A stretch of DNA of 52,734 bases from Neolewinella agarilytica (GCF_900110645.1 NZ_FOFB01000037.1:1-52734); one strand, 5' to 3'; shown: positions 26,534-34,555, counted from the stretch's first letter. Program-made: numbers and translations. The notes: a model not told the origin generated them from the letters alone.

Positions 26534-26557
26534 GACTTGGTTTTTTGATTCTTTGGT
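26534..26557 (+). repeat. Octamer array directly after the regulator's stop codon
   Basis: GACTTGGT, TTTTTGAT and TCTTTGGT lie at 26534, 26542 and 26550, 8-base phased and more degenerate than the other arrays. They begin at the first base after the TAG stop. They resemble the TCTTTGAC-type units at 29975-30038. Confidence 0.5.
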
Positions 26558-26803
26558 ATTGAACCCAAAAATTGTCATGTAGCTTTGGCTATACTCCAGT
26601 TTCCGCACCTTGCCAGGAAAAACCAGGACTTCGGAGCGGCCAGCTCAGAGCACGAAGTACTGCGCAGCAAAAAGTTTAAACGGGTTCATTTTGGGGCTGT
26701 GGTGGGTTAGAGCACGGGGTATTATAAACGCTATCTCCTGACAGCAAAGACCGAACGGGCCTGCCCCCCTGATGTCTACAAAATACGGTCAAAAAAAAAC
26801 AAC

Positions 26804-27328
26804 ATGTTAATCCTCCCCTACTCCCCTGAGTGGCCATCTCAATTCCTCCTGATTGGCGAGCTACTCACTACGGCCCTCGGCCCTGCACATCTTCGCATCG
26901 AACACATTGGCAGCACGGCGGTACCCGGCCTGGCGGCTAAGCCCATCATTGACATTGACATCGTTTACGCCCAGGATGCTTCCTTACAAGCCATCATTGA
27001 GGCCCTTAACTCCCTGGGCTATTTCCACAATGGCGATCAGGGCATCCCCGGCCGGGAGGTATTCAAACGAAGAAAGCCTTCTGCCGGCCATCCCGTCCTC
27101 GACCAGATTCAGCATCATCTCTACGCCTGCCCGGAGGGCAATCCGGAACTGCGCCGGCATCTCCTCTTTCGGGATTACTTGCGGACAAACGAGGAGGCGC
27201 GGGAGGAATATGCTCAGCTTAAAAGCAGCATCGCTACCGCTGCCGCGCAGGACCGCAAGCAGTATGCGAAGCTGAAAGAGGAGGGTGCCCGCGAATTCGT
27301 GGAGCGGGTGCTGGCGGTGGCGGAGTAA
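26804..27328 (+). CDS. GrpB-family protein (UPF0157, nucleotidyltransferase-like)
   Basis: The 174-residue protein has the GrpB hallmark YSPEWPSQF at the N-terminus, then RIEHIGSTAVPGLAAKPIIDIDIVY, whose Gly-Ser and Asp-x-Asp pattern is that of nucleotidyltransferase folds. Further conserved elements are HHLYACPEGNPELRRHLLFRDYLR and YAQLKSSIA. Family length is usual. Some relatives are fused to CoaE, but the function of stand-alone members is not established. It is presumably cytoplasmic. A small hairpin with a T-run follows within 35 bases. Confidence 0.88.
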   Translation: MLILPYSPEWPSQFLLIGELLTTALGPAHLRIEHIGSTAVPGLAAKPIIDIDIVYAQDASLQAIIEALNSLGYFHNGDQGIPGREVFKRRKPSAGHPVLDQIQHHLYACPEGNPELRRHLLFRDYLRTNEEAREEYAQLKSSIATAAAQDRKQYAKLKEEGAREFVERVLAVAE

Positions 27329-27362
27329 TCGTAAAGTCAACTGATTTGTAGTCTTAGATTAA

Positions 27363-27379
27363 AAAACGCCTAGCGTTTT
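27363..27379 (+). terminator. Short terminator after the GrpB-like gene
   Basis: AAAACGC and GCGTTTT (7 base pairs) flank a 3-base loop, with the T-run forming part of the right arm. It lies about 35 bases after the stop codon. Confidence 0.6.
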
Positions 27380-27383
27380 CAAT

Positions 27384-27419
27384 AGCCCTCCCCCGTGGGG
27401 AGAGTTGGAGGGGGGGGCT
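27384..27419. repeat. G/C-run hairpin
   Basis: AGCCCTCCCCC faces a run of G ending in GGGGGGGCT, forming a G/C-rich stem-loop just after the terminator. Similar CCTCCCC...GGGG spacers are common between genes in Bacteroidota. The long G run may also be prone to sequencing error. Confidence 0.5.
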
Positions 27420-27472
27420 TGCGATTCCCCCTGATGGCAGCGCAGAATAGCTCCCTCTTCTCCCGCCTTTCG

Positions 27473-27480
27473 TATATTTG
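27473..27480 (+). promoter_or_regulatory. Bacteroidota -7 element TATATTTG
   Basis: A perfect match to the TAnnTTTG element used by the primary sigma factor of Bacteroidota, 75 bases upstream of the membrane protein gene at 27555. A clear -33 TTG was not found at the usual spacing. Confidence 0.45.
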
Positions 27481-27554
27481 ATTTTCCATTATGAGTCCGC
27501 AAAACGGGTTCTCCCCAAGCGCATTAGCCCATATTTTCTCCCAGTATTCAGATT

Positions 27555-28592
27555 ATGCTTACTCAAATTTTAGCTGCGGGCGCCATGGGCGTCAGCATTT
27601 TTTTCATTTTCAAGGTCTACGATCTGCTGAAAAATGAGCAAGGTAATGAGAACCCTCGTCCGGTTTTCCTGCGGTCCATTTATATCTTTATGGGCTTTGC
27701 CGTTTTAATGACTTTGCTTTCGCTGGGTATTGAGTTTGCGAGACATTCCATGAATCTGGATACGGAAGGACAGGGCGGATTCACGAAAGAGCTTCAGGAG
27801 CTGACCAATAAAAGTTACTACGCCCTGGACCGCAATGGCAACCCTGAGCCAATTGAACTGGAGATTGGCGGTCAAAAATATACTCTGGCAAAAGCCTTTC
27901 CCGATGCTTTCTTCAAGGAGACGCACCTCAAACTGAAACCTGCTGGAAACCAGAAATTGCTGGCCGTAAAAAACAACAACGGACAGGAAATCACCTTCGG
28001 CTACTTTGACAAATCGGACATTGATGATTTCGCGACAACTCCTGCCATCACACCTCCTGGGCCGAGCTCCCCGTCAGATCCGATTCTGGACCGGGAAAAA
28101 CTCATGGCGACGGGTTTGATGTATACCCCTCCCTCTAAAGTACGCCAGCAGATACAGACTACTATCTCTCAGAAGAAGGCTGATGAAAGCATTGCCAATA
28201 AATACCTCGTCGAGTTCGTGAACGGGCAGAACCTGGACCGCAAACTGCAGGAGCTGGCCGTGAAAATTTTGATCCAGCCGGAACAAATGAATCAGATGGA
28301 TACCCTTCAGTACGGGAAGCTGATTGCAGCACTTTCTTCGGACGGTCCCCGGAAGCAGCCCTGGCGCCACTTCGAATTGGCGCAGGTTTACCTCAGTCGT
28401 TCTATTCAGCAAAATTCTGCCGCCGATCGCCAGAAATACTTTGAATCTTTATGCCGGTACCGGAAAAACTATCTGGCGCAGGCATACCTGGTAAATGACC
28501 CGGAGAAATATTCTGTAGAAAAAACCTGGTACGAGAATGCGGAGAAAGAACTGCAAACGATGAGCTGTGATGACAATTGTAATTGCGGATAA
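27555..28592 (+). CDS. Membrane-anchored protein of unknown function with Cys-rich tail
   Basis: The 345-residue protein has two N-terminal hydrophobic segments (ILAAGAMGVSIFFIFKVY and SIYIFMGFAVLMTLLSLGIEF, about residues 4-22 and 44-66). A soluble region of ~270 residues follows, with an Ala/Pro/Ser-rich linker near 165-180 and a helical C-terminal half. It ends in SCDDNCNCG, three cysteines in a short acidic tail that could bind metal. No family is recognised. The stop is 24 bases before the decarboxylase start, but a promoter-like element lies between, so cotranscription is uncertain. Confidence 0.7.
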   Translation: MLTQILAAGAMGVSIFFIFKVYDLLKNEQGNENPRPVFLRSIYIFMGFAVLMTLLSLGIEFARHSMNLDTEGQGGFTKELQELTNKSYYALDRNGNPEPIELEIGGQKYTLAKAFPDAFFKETHLKLKPAGNQKLLAVKNNNGQEITFGYFDKSDIDDFATTPAITPPGPSSPSDPILDREKLMATGLMYTPPSKVRQQIQTTISQKKADESIANKYLVEFVNGQNLDRKLQELAVKILIQPEQMNQMDTLQYGKLIAALSSDGPRKQPWRHFELAQVYLSRSIQQNSAADRQKYFESLCRYRKNYLAQAYLVNDPEKYSVEKTWYENAEKELQTMSCDDNCNCG

Positions 28593-28604
28593 AGTGTACG
28601 GTAT

Positions 28605-28612
28605 TACCTTCG
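28605..28612 (+). promoter_or_regulatory. Possible -7 element TACCTTCG
   Basis: One mismatch to TAnnTTTG, only 4 bases before the ATG of the decarboxylase. The same variant, TACCTTCG, precedes the ATG at 40513. If active, the transcript would be leaderless or nearly so. Confidence 0.35.
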
Positions 28613-28616
28613 CATT

Positions 28617-29732
28617 ATGGCTCACTTTACCCTTCATGAAGACTTGCTCCGGAAGAATCTGGAGTTAGTTGCCGACGTTGCCGCGGCAGCCGATGTACGC
28701 ATCATTCTGGCCTTGAAAGCCTTTGCTTACTGGCCGGCTTTTCCCATTTTCGCGGAGTACCTGACGGGGGCTACGGCCAGTAGTCTTAACGAGGCCCGGC
28801 TCATCCAACGGCACTTTGGCAAAGCGCCTCACGTGTACGCACCAGTATACCGACCGCGGGAGTTTGCGGAGGTAGCGGCCCTTGCGGGGCACCTCACCTT
28901 TAACTCCCTTACGGAGTTGGAGCGGTACCGCAGCAGCTGGGAAGAAACGGGCACCAGCGTTGGTCTGCGCGTTAACCCGGAGTACAGCCCGGTGGAGACG
29001 GAACTCTACAACCCCGCTAACCCACATGGCCGGCTGGGAGAGACTTTGCCCAACCTTCCCACCAAGCCTCCAAAGGGCTTAAAGGGCCTGCACGTCCATA
29101 CACTCTGCGAGTCTTCAGCGGAAAATACCGCGACGCTGATCGAACGGGTCCGGGCGCAGTTCGGGCACTACCTCGAACAGGTCGAGTGGCTCAACCTCGG
29201 TGGTGGGCACCTGATGACGAAGCCCGGCTACGATGTAGCCGCCCTCATCAAAACCCTGCGGTCTTTACGCGAACGCTACCCCCACCTGGAGGTCATCCTC
29301 GAGCCCGGCAGCGCCCACCTCTGGGGGGCGGGCACACTTACGACCTCCGTGCTCGACATCGTCGAAAACTACGGCCGCCGCACCCTCATGCTCGACGTAA
29401 GTTTCACCTGCCATATGCCAGACACGCTGGAAATGCCCTACCGCCCGGAAGTACGACAGGCCAAAACGACAGCAGACCCCGACTTCCCCTACGAATATCG
29501 CCTGGGCGGGATGAGCTGCCTGGCCGGTGACTACCTCGACACTTACTACTTCCATCAACCCATTCGCGTTGGAGACACCCTCGTTTTTGAGGATATGGCG
29601 CACTATACTACCGTGAAATCAACCATGTTCAACGGCGTCCCACACCCCGACATCCGGCTCGTAGACGATCACGGAGAAATCATCCACGAACGGGCCTTCT
29701 CCTTTGCGGATTATGAAAGGCGGATGGGGTGA
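28617..29732 (+). CDS. nspC: Carboxynorspermidine decarboxylase
   Basis: The 371-residue PLP-dependent fold-III decarboxylase makes norspermidine or spermidine from the carboxylated precursor, in the polyamine route common in Bacteroidota. The PLP lysine is Lys34 in LALKAFAYW. Other family features are LRVNPEYSPVETELYNP, GLHVHTLCESSAENT, LNLGGGHLMTKPGYD, the glycine-rich phosphate-binding EPGSAHLWGAG, and GGMSCLAGDYLDTY, which carries the active-site Cys. Length matches NspC. The partner carboxynorspermidine synthase (dehydrogenase) is not in the window. An octamer array begins 3 bases after its stop. Confidence 0.93.
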   Translation: MAHFTLHEDLLRKNLELVADVAAAADVRIILALKAFAYWPAFPIFAEYLTGATASSLNEARLIQRHFGKAPHVYAPVYRPREFAEVAALAGHLTFNSLTELERYRSSWEETGTSVGLRVNPEYSPVETELYNPANPHGRLGETLPNLPTKPPKGLKGLHVHTLCESSAENTATLIERVRAQFGHYLEQVEWLNLGGGHLMTKPGYDVAALIKTLRSLRERYPHLEVILEPGSAHLWGAGTLTTSVLDIVENYGRRTLMLDVSFTCHMPDTLEMPYRPEVRQAKTTADPDFPYEYRLGGMSCLAGDYLDTYYFHQPIRVGDTLVFEDMAHYTTVKSTMFNGVPHPDIRLVDDHGEIIHERAFSFADYERRMG

Positions 29733-29735
29733 CGA

Positions 29736-29767
29736 GTCAAGGAGTCAGATAGTCAAGGAGTCAAATA
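29736..29767 (+). repeat. Octamer array after nspC (four units)
   Basis: GTCAAGGA, GTCAGATA, GTCAAGGA and GTCAAATA lie at 29736, 29744, 29752 and 29760, exact 8-base phase. It starts 3 bases after the nspC stop. Its GTCAAGGAGTCAAAT is complementary to 30000-30014 in the array of the convergent neighbour. Confidence 0.85.
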
Positions 29768-29974
29768 GTAGCTGCCGCACAGGGCAGGCACGCCGCTTTG
29801 CGGCTGGGGGAAGCAGACCGGAGGAGGCAGAAACACCCCCGAAGCGACCAGGAATCCGGGATTAACACCTATCTGCGCAGCAGCACGCGCTCTCCTACCC
29901 TCTCCTGTTTTCTGCGTTCTCTGCGTGCAAAACCCCTCGCTGCGAAGCAGCCTGCCAGCATACTGCGCAGCTAC

Positions 29975-30038
29975 TCTTTGACTGTCTGACTTCTTGACGA
30001 TTTGACTCCTTGACTATGTAACTTCCTGACTCCCTGAC
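29975..30038 (-). repeat. Octamer array overlapping the EamA gene's stop codon (eight units)
   Basis: Read on the plus strand the units are TCTTTGAC, TGTCTGAC, TTCTTGAC, GATTTGAC, TCCTTGAC, TATGTAAC, TTCCTGAC and TCCCTGAC. They start every 8 bases from 29975. The last three units encode the final residues of the transporter, and its stop codon spans a unit boundary. The array is the inverted counterpart of 29736-29767, about 205 bases away. Confidence 0.85.
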
Positions 30039-30922
30039 TTCTTCGTAGAATTAATAAACCAAACCCCCGCCAGTAATATCGCCCCGGCGATCATCGTCCG
30101 TCCCGTAACGATTTCATTATTCAGTAATCCACCAAGCAGAACAGCAACGATAGGATTCACGTAAGTATTCGTAGAAACCTTCTCGGCACTCACCTTCGAC
30201 AATAAAAAATTGAAAGCGGAAAAGCCCAGAATAGCCCCAAAGACCACCAGATACAACCAGGCATAAAAAGATTTGGGGGTGACCTGATCCGGAGACCAAC
30301 CCGCCCATTCTCTGATCATAAAACTGAACAGAAGCAAAACGCCGCCGCCGGTCAGCATTTGCATCGCATTACTACGAAACTTGTTTTTGCCCATGTCAAG
30401 TTTCGGGCTTAAAATCATGCCCACTCCCCAACAAGACATGGCCAGCAGAATAGCCAGCAGTCCCTTTACGCTCCCCTCTCCGCTAAGTGTAGCGGGTTGG
30501 TCGATCAGGAGGTACATACCGAAGATGCTTACCCCAGCGCCTACGAAAGCCATCATGGGCGGCCGGTTAGAAAACAGCCCCCACATCATGAGCATGACGA
30601 TCAGTGGCTCGAAGGAAATAATGAGTGCTGTCGTGCTCGTAGGCACCCATTGTTGAGCCCACACTACGGCCCCGACCCCAATGGACAAAAACAGCAAGCC
30701 AATAAAAGATGCGTTTGCCCATTGCTTAAGGCTTGGCCGGCCAGCGGGGCCGATGAAAAAGGACATCGCGTAGAGAATAACTCCGGCGACCAGAAAACGC
30801 ATCGCCCCCATCCCGAAAACAGGAATGGTATCAATGGCCCAGTAATTCGCCAGGTAAGTTGATCCCCAAATAAAATAGGTACAGGCGAAAGCTCCGATGA
30901 TGAGCCATTGTTCTTTGGTCAT
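30014..30922 (-). CDS. EamA-family (DMT) transporter
   Basis: The 302-residue integral membrane protein has ten predicted helices in two EamA repeats. The first opens LIIGAFACTYFIWGSTYLANYWAI, the second begins near GLLAILLAMSCWGVGMIL. The conserved Trp-Gly-Ser-x-Tyr region and the helix-ending Pro and Gly residues fit drug/metabolite exporters. The substrate cannot be read from sequence. The last residues (KKSGSQEVT) are encoded by the octamer array, so the repeat has extended or replaced the original C-terminus. It is convergent with nspC and divergent from the OmpH-like gene. Confidence 0.9.
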   Translation of the reverse strand: MTKEQWLIIGAFACTYFIWGSTYLANYWAIDTIPVFGMGAMRFLVAGVILYAMSFFIGPAGRPSLKQWANASFIGLLFLSIGVGAVVWAQQWVPTSTTALIISFEPLIVMLMMWGLFSNRPPMMAFVGAGVSIFGMYLLIDQPATLSGEGSVKGLLAILLAMSCWGVGMILSPKLDMGKNKFRSNAMQMLTGGGVLLLFSFMIREWAGWSPDQVTPKSFYAWLYLVVFGAILGFSAFNFLLSKVSAEKVSTNTYVNPIVAVLLGGLLNNEIVTGRTMIAGAILLAGVWFINSTKKSGSQEVT

Positions 30923-30982
30923 AAGATGGGTATTTGAAGGAACTCAATTTTTAGTTAGGCGAAGGTAGTCAGCGAACAAGTC

Positions 30983-30990
30983 TATCTTTG
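30983..30990 (+). promoter_or_regulatory. Bacteroidota -7 element TATCTTTG
   Basis: A perfect TAnnTTTG match ending 16 bases before the ATG at 31007, the expected distance for a short leader. The -33 region is weak (TTAGTTAGG). Confidence 0.55.
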
Positions 30991-31006
30991 CGCAAAATCT
31001 ACTACT

Positions 31007-31624
31007 ATGCCATTTATGAGCAGAATACTCACGAGCCTCCTCTTAGTTTCCGTTTTCGCCCTTTTTCTGGGGTGCCAACAGCAAGAGGCCGGGGGGACCA
31101 CCGCCGGAGCAGCAGGCGCGGACGCAGGTGCAATGAAAGGTCCAAGCATCGTTTTTGTCCGCCTGGATAGCCTCCAGACCGGATACACCGAGCTCGCCAC
31201 CGAGCTAACTCGCCTGGAAGCTAACTTCCTCAAAGCACAGGAAAACCATCAGGGACGGGTATCCTCCCTTCAGAAGGAAGTACAACGACTCCAGAACAAG
31301 GTGCAGCAAGGACTCATGACGCCCAACCAGATCCAGTCCGAACAACAGCGTATCGGCCGTAAGGAGCAGGAGATTATGCAGCAGCGCGACATTGCGCTGG
31401 CCAGCATTCAGGACGACCAGGTGAAACTACAGGCTCAATTCGGTGAACGGGTGAAGGAAATCCTGGAAGATATTCAGGAGGAGAAAGGATACGATTACAT
31501 CCTCAACGAAGGAGGAGGCTCTGCGGTCCTCGTCGCTAACGATTCCTATGACATCACGGATGTTGTACTGGAACGACTCAACGCTTCGGCATCCGTTACT
31601 ATGGAGAAAGACTCGGTACAGTAA
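31007..31624 (+). CDS. OmpH/Skp-family lipoprotein
   Basis: The 205-residue protein begins with a lipoprotein signal (RILTSLLLVSVFALFLGC, Cys23) and an Ala/Gly-rich linker. An OmpH/Skp-type region follows: SIVFVRLDSLQTGYTEL, then a long coiled coil rich in Gln, Glu and Lys (residues ~60-150), and a closing strand region EEKGYDYILNEGGGSAVLVA that matches the Skp trimer core. Skp relatives are periplasmic chaperones for outer-membrane proteins; a lipidated form would be membrane-tethered. A start at the in-frame ATG 31016 is equally possible and gives a cleaner signal. A -7 promoter element lies directly upstream. Confidence 0.88.
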   Translation: MPFMSRILTSLLLVSVFALFLGCQQQEAGGTTAGAAGADAGAMKGPSIVFVRLDSLQTGYTELATELTRLEANFLKAQENHQGRVSSLQKEVQRLQNKVQQGLMTPNQIQSEQQRIGRKEQEIMQQRDIALASIQDDQVKLQAQFGERVKEILEDIQEEKGYDYILNEGGGSAVLVANDSYDITDVVLERLNASASVTMEKDSVQ

Positions 31625-31633
31625 ATTAGCAGG

Positions 31634-31692
31634 ATAGTTTGACAGTAGTGATAGTATGATAGTAACTCTACTACCATACTATCATTACTAAA
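31634..31692. terminator. Hairpin built of octamer units between convergent genes
   Basis: Left arm units ATAGTTTG, ACAGTAGT, GATAGTAT and GATAGTAA start at 31634, 31642, 31650 and 31658. Right arm units TACTACCA, TACTATCA and TTACTAAA start at 31669, 31677 and 31685. The arms pair over about 20 bases with two wobble-type mismatches and a 4-base loop. The next unit TCACTCCC holds the stop codon of the leftward gene. It probably serves as a bidirectional terminator. Confidence 0.75.
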
Positions 31693-32307
31693 TCACTCCC
31701 AGTAAGCCAGCAAACGCTGGATGGTGTCCTCTGGTAGTCCTACCAGTGCGGAAGCATCGTTGAGCCCTTCAGCATCCCCACTCAGGCGCACGTCCGGGGT
31801 GCCGGAGGCAGCATCAATGACGACCATAGACTTTTCTGATTCCCCCTGGCAACTAATCTCGTAGCGCAGTAAAAACTGTTGGGCGTTGATATTCGTTATG
31901 CTGGCCGGGCGGAGCTCCGGCGAGGAATGCGAGATAACCACCCCTGCACCTGCGGTTGCGCCCCCCGCTGCGCCTGCTGAAGTACCACAGGATACAGAAT
32001 CCTGGTACGTCCATAATAACTCCGGAGACTGTTCCCCTACCCGATAATGACGGAGGTACAATCCACTAAACTGCGTTTTAGTATCTACTTCACGGCTCAG
32101 GAGCGTATAGACATCCTTATCGCCCTGGACCCACTGATGGGCTTCCAGAACATCCCCGTTTATTGCTGCCCGAAGGGAGGCCAGTTGTTCGTTCAGGTCC
32201 TCCCCCATCAGGTAGCGCCGATCCATATTAACACCCTCCGGTTCACCACCACAGGCCGTCAGACCGACCAAAGCAATCAGAAGGAAACCAAAAGCGCGAA
32301 AACCCAT
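31693..32307 (-). CDS. Lipoprotein of unknown function
   Basis: The 204-residue protein has a clear lipoprotein signal (FGFLLIALVGLTACGGE, Cys19). The mature part has a helical stretch (NEQLASLRAAINGDVLEAHQW), then beta-like segments (DVYTLLSREVDTKTQFSGLY) and a Gly/Ala-rich loop near residue 115 encoded partly by the recurring GCACCTGCG word. A C-terminal half with two cysteines follows. No family recognised. It starts 7 bases after the stop of the sigma-linked membrane protein, so it is the third gene of that unit and may belong to the same envelope response. The stop codon lies in an octamer unit. Confidence 0.7.
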   Translation of the reverse strand: MGFRAFGFLLIALVGLTACGGEPEGVNMDRRYLMGEDLNEQLASLRAAINGDVLEAHQWVQGDKDVYTLLSREVDTKTQFSGLYLRHYRVGEQSPELLWTYQDSVSCGTSAGAAGGATAGAGVVISHSSPELRPASITNINAQQFLLRYEISCQGESEKSMVVIDAASGTPDVRLSGDAEGLNDASALVGLPEDTIQRLLAYWE

Positions 32308-32314
32308 TAGTTCG

Positions 32315-33994
32315 TTATTTTCTACTTAGCAGATAACGGCCACCAAACCGGATGCTTCCGGTGTGAATACGATCGTTGTAGGGCCCGATGCCCTGTTTTT
32401 CGCGTAGGTAGATAACGCGACCAAAGGAGGGAGAAACATAGATACTCCACCTTGGCGTAATCAAACGCTCAACTTGCAAGCCGCCGCCCAGATAGAAACT
32501 GGAGTTGGCTAACATGGAGCCTCCCTCCAACCATCCCGGATCAGGGTTGACCAGTTTGCGGGAACTGGAACCGGAAGTCGTCACGGAGCGCCCGCCACTG
32601 GCCTCTTCTCCGGCAACTGCCGGAGGCGGTCCGGGAAGGTCTGCCCGACCGTTAAAGGCATCGATCAGCAATTCCTGATCTTCCGTAGGAATGGAGAACG
32701 AAGAGCGGGCAATGACCGTCATGTTCATCCCTACCCTGCCGGAAAAACGCCACTTATCACTTTCCGTGAAGGTTCGCTGGTAGCTGAGTGGGAAGCTGAT
32801 CGTTTCGTAGATAAAGCGGCTATATCCCTTCACGGGTTCGATCAGGGGATAAGACTCTTCCAGATACCACTTCAGGGCGGTAGGGATGTAAGACCGACGA
32901 CCAAAGATGGCACCGATTTGCAGGCCGTTTTTCCCCTGGCTGATGTCCATCAATAAACCAAAGGACATTCCGCGGGTGATGCGATCATCTCCACTGATGT
33001 CAATTTCTCTAACTGCGTTTGCGGGTGTAACCACCTGGTTAAAGTCAAACGGAGAAGAGTAGACGTTGGCGTAATAACGCACGGGCTCCGAGTGATCGAC
33101 TCTGGGCAGTTGTACCGCCGGGCTCGGTAAGCTTAAGCTTCTGGAGAGCGGGCGAATGTCCAGCCCTTCAACCGAAGCAACGGGATCTACCTTAGCTGAC
33201 TGCTCATTGTCTTGTGACACAGCAACTGGGGCAGAGGTCTGTTCTTCTTCACCGGCGAAAGCGGCGGGCATGGGCAATACCAGGGCGGGAGTACGGCGCG
33301 CAGCAAGGCCGGTACGAGGCCTGGTCTGGCGCGTCTTCCCATCAGGGGTTCCCGTGCGGGCAATATCGTTGATTGCTGTTACAGCAGTGCTAACCGCCAC
33401 CTCCGGGGTAGCTTTCGTCTCTTCGACTTGCACGTCAGCTATGGGGAAACTCACATACTCTTCCGCCAATACGGGTGCTGGCAATACTCTTTCGGGGCCG
33501 AAGCGAACGAAGAGTAACAGTAAACTCAACAACAGGGAAACTTCGGTAATTTTCCAGGCTGCCACCATACTTCTCCGCTGGCCGATGAGCTCCAAACGGG
33601 CAGCGAGAGCGGCCCACCCGGACGGTGCTCCCGCCAGTTCACGGCTAAGTTGGGAGACGAGCACGGCGTCTACTTCCTGACCGACTTCGTCATCAATTCT
33701 TGCGGAGAGCTTCTCCCAGCTTCCCGCAGGGGCTGCCGGCTCAAGTCCCGTCAGTTTATCCGCTAATTGCTTATCAGCGATAGCCAGCGGATCGAGTTTT
33801 TGTTCTAAATGCTCCCAACCCGTAGCATGTTGACCAATGCTGAGGCCACTAAGAGCGGCTCTTAGCTGAATGTCAGTGTCAGCATCCATCTTCTCAGACA
33901 GACGCTCCCAACCATCCACCGGCTTTTCCGGCGGGACGCTTTCCCCGAGCCGTTTCCGGATCAGGTCATCAAAGTCTTGGTTTTGCTGGTTCAT
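32315..33994 (-). CDS. Probable anti-sigma-like protein fused to an outer-membrane barrel-like domain
   Basis: The 559-residue protein is encoded directly after an ECF sigma gene (9-base gap). The N-terminal ~140 residues hold four tandem ~32-residue repeats. Each ends with a conserved Gly/Ser-Trp plus helix: GWERLSEKMD (Trp29), GWEHLEQKLD (Trp60), SWEKLSARID (Trp93) and GWAALAARLE (Trp127). A single membrane helix follows at about residues 150-165, then a low-complexity Pro/Ala/Thr region. The last ~250 residues have alternating beta pattern and many aromatics and Gly, as in outer-membrane beta-barrel (PorT-like) domains. Position next to the sigma factor and cytoplasmic repeats before a membrane helix suggest an anti-sigma role; this is inference. 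If the barrel is real, one chain would link both membranes. Confidence 0.7.
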   Translation of the reverse strand: MNQQNQDFDDLIRKRLGESVPPEKPVDGWERLSEKMDADTDIQLRAALSGLSIGQHATGWEHLEQKLDPLAIADKQLADKLTGLEPAAPAGSWEKLSARIDDEVGQEVDAVLVSQLSRELAGAPSGWAALAARLELIGQRRSMVAAWKITEVSLLLSLLLLFVRFGPERVLPAPVLAEEYVSFPIADVQVEETKATPEVAVSTAVTAINDIARTGTPDGKTRQTRPRTGLAARRTPALVLPMPAAFAGEEEQTSAPVAVSQDNEQSAKVDPVASVEGLDIRPLSRSLSLPSPAVQLPRVDHSEPVRYYANVYSSPFDFNQVVTPANAVREIDISGDDRITRGMSFGLLMDISQGKNGLQIGAIFGRRSYIPTALKWYLEESYPLIEPVKGYSRFIYETISFPLSYQRTFTESDKWRFSGRVGMNMTVIARSSFSIPTEDQELLIDAFNGRADLPGPPPAVAGEEASGGRSVTTSGSSSRKLVNPDPGWLEGGSMLANSSFYLGGGLQVERLITPRWSIYVSPSFGRVIYLREKQGIGPYNDRIHTGSIRFGGRYLLSRK

Positions 33995-34003
33995 AGTTCA
34001 ATA

Positions 34004-34555
34004 CTAGCGGCCGGGGGTGGTCAGGGCTTTTTGGAGTTTGCCCCGGGCTTTCACCAGGTTGGAGCGGCTTGTACTTTCGGTTATTTGTAATTGCTCTCCG
34101 ATTTCCCGGTGGCTGTAACCTTCCACAACGTAGAGGTTAAAGATCGTCCGGTAAGTAGGAGGTAGTTTCTGAACAGCAGACAATATCTCCCGGGCACCAA
34201 AACTGGCAAAAACATCGGGGGCATCGCTACTGACGTGATAGGCTTTGTCAATATCTTCGGTCCGGCGACGCACATTACGCCGGTATTGATCGATGGCCGT
34301 GTTGACGGTGATGCGACGCATCCAGGCCAGCAGCGCTGTTCCGGATTCGTAACGACCAATTTTTTTAAAAATCTTAATAAAGCTCTCATGAAGCAAATCC
34401 ATCGCTTCATCTTCCGTGCCAGCATATCGTTGACAGACGGACATCAAAGGACCGTAGTACTCTTCGTACAGTAGTCGTTGCGCTTCCCGATTACCGCGAA
34501 CCAGCGCGGCAACGAATTGCTCTTCGTTTTGATGTAGACTTAGTGAATGGTCCAT
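34004..34555 (-). CDS. ECF-type RNA polymerase sigma factor
   Basis: The 183-residue sigma-70 family protein has region 2 at about residues 25-95 (LYEEYYGPLMSVCQRYAGTEDEAMDLLHESFIKIFKKI, then LLAWMRRITVNTAIDQYRR). Region 4 lies at about 125-180 (ILSAVQKLPPTYRTIFNLYVVEGYSHREIGEQLQITESTSRSNLVKAR), with its helix-turn-helix. There is no region 1 or 3, as expected for extracytoplasmic-function sigma factors. It leads a three-gene unit with the probable anti-sigma protein and a lipoprotein, the usual layout of an envelope-stress regulon. Upstream TATCTTACG may be an imperfect promoter element. Confidence 0.94.
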   Translation of the reverse strand: MDHSLSLHQNEEQFVAALVRGNREAQRLLYEEYYGPLMSVCQRYAGTEDEAMDLLHESFIKIFKKIGRYESGTALLAWMRRITVNTAIDQYRRNVRRRTEDIDKAYHVSSDAPDVFASFGAREILSAVQKLPPTYRTIFNLYVVEGYSHREIGEQLQITESTSRSNLVKARGKLQKALTTPGR

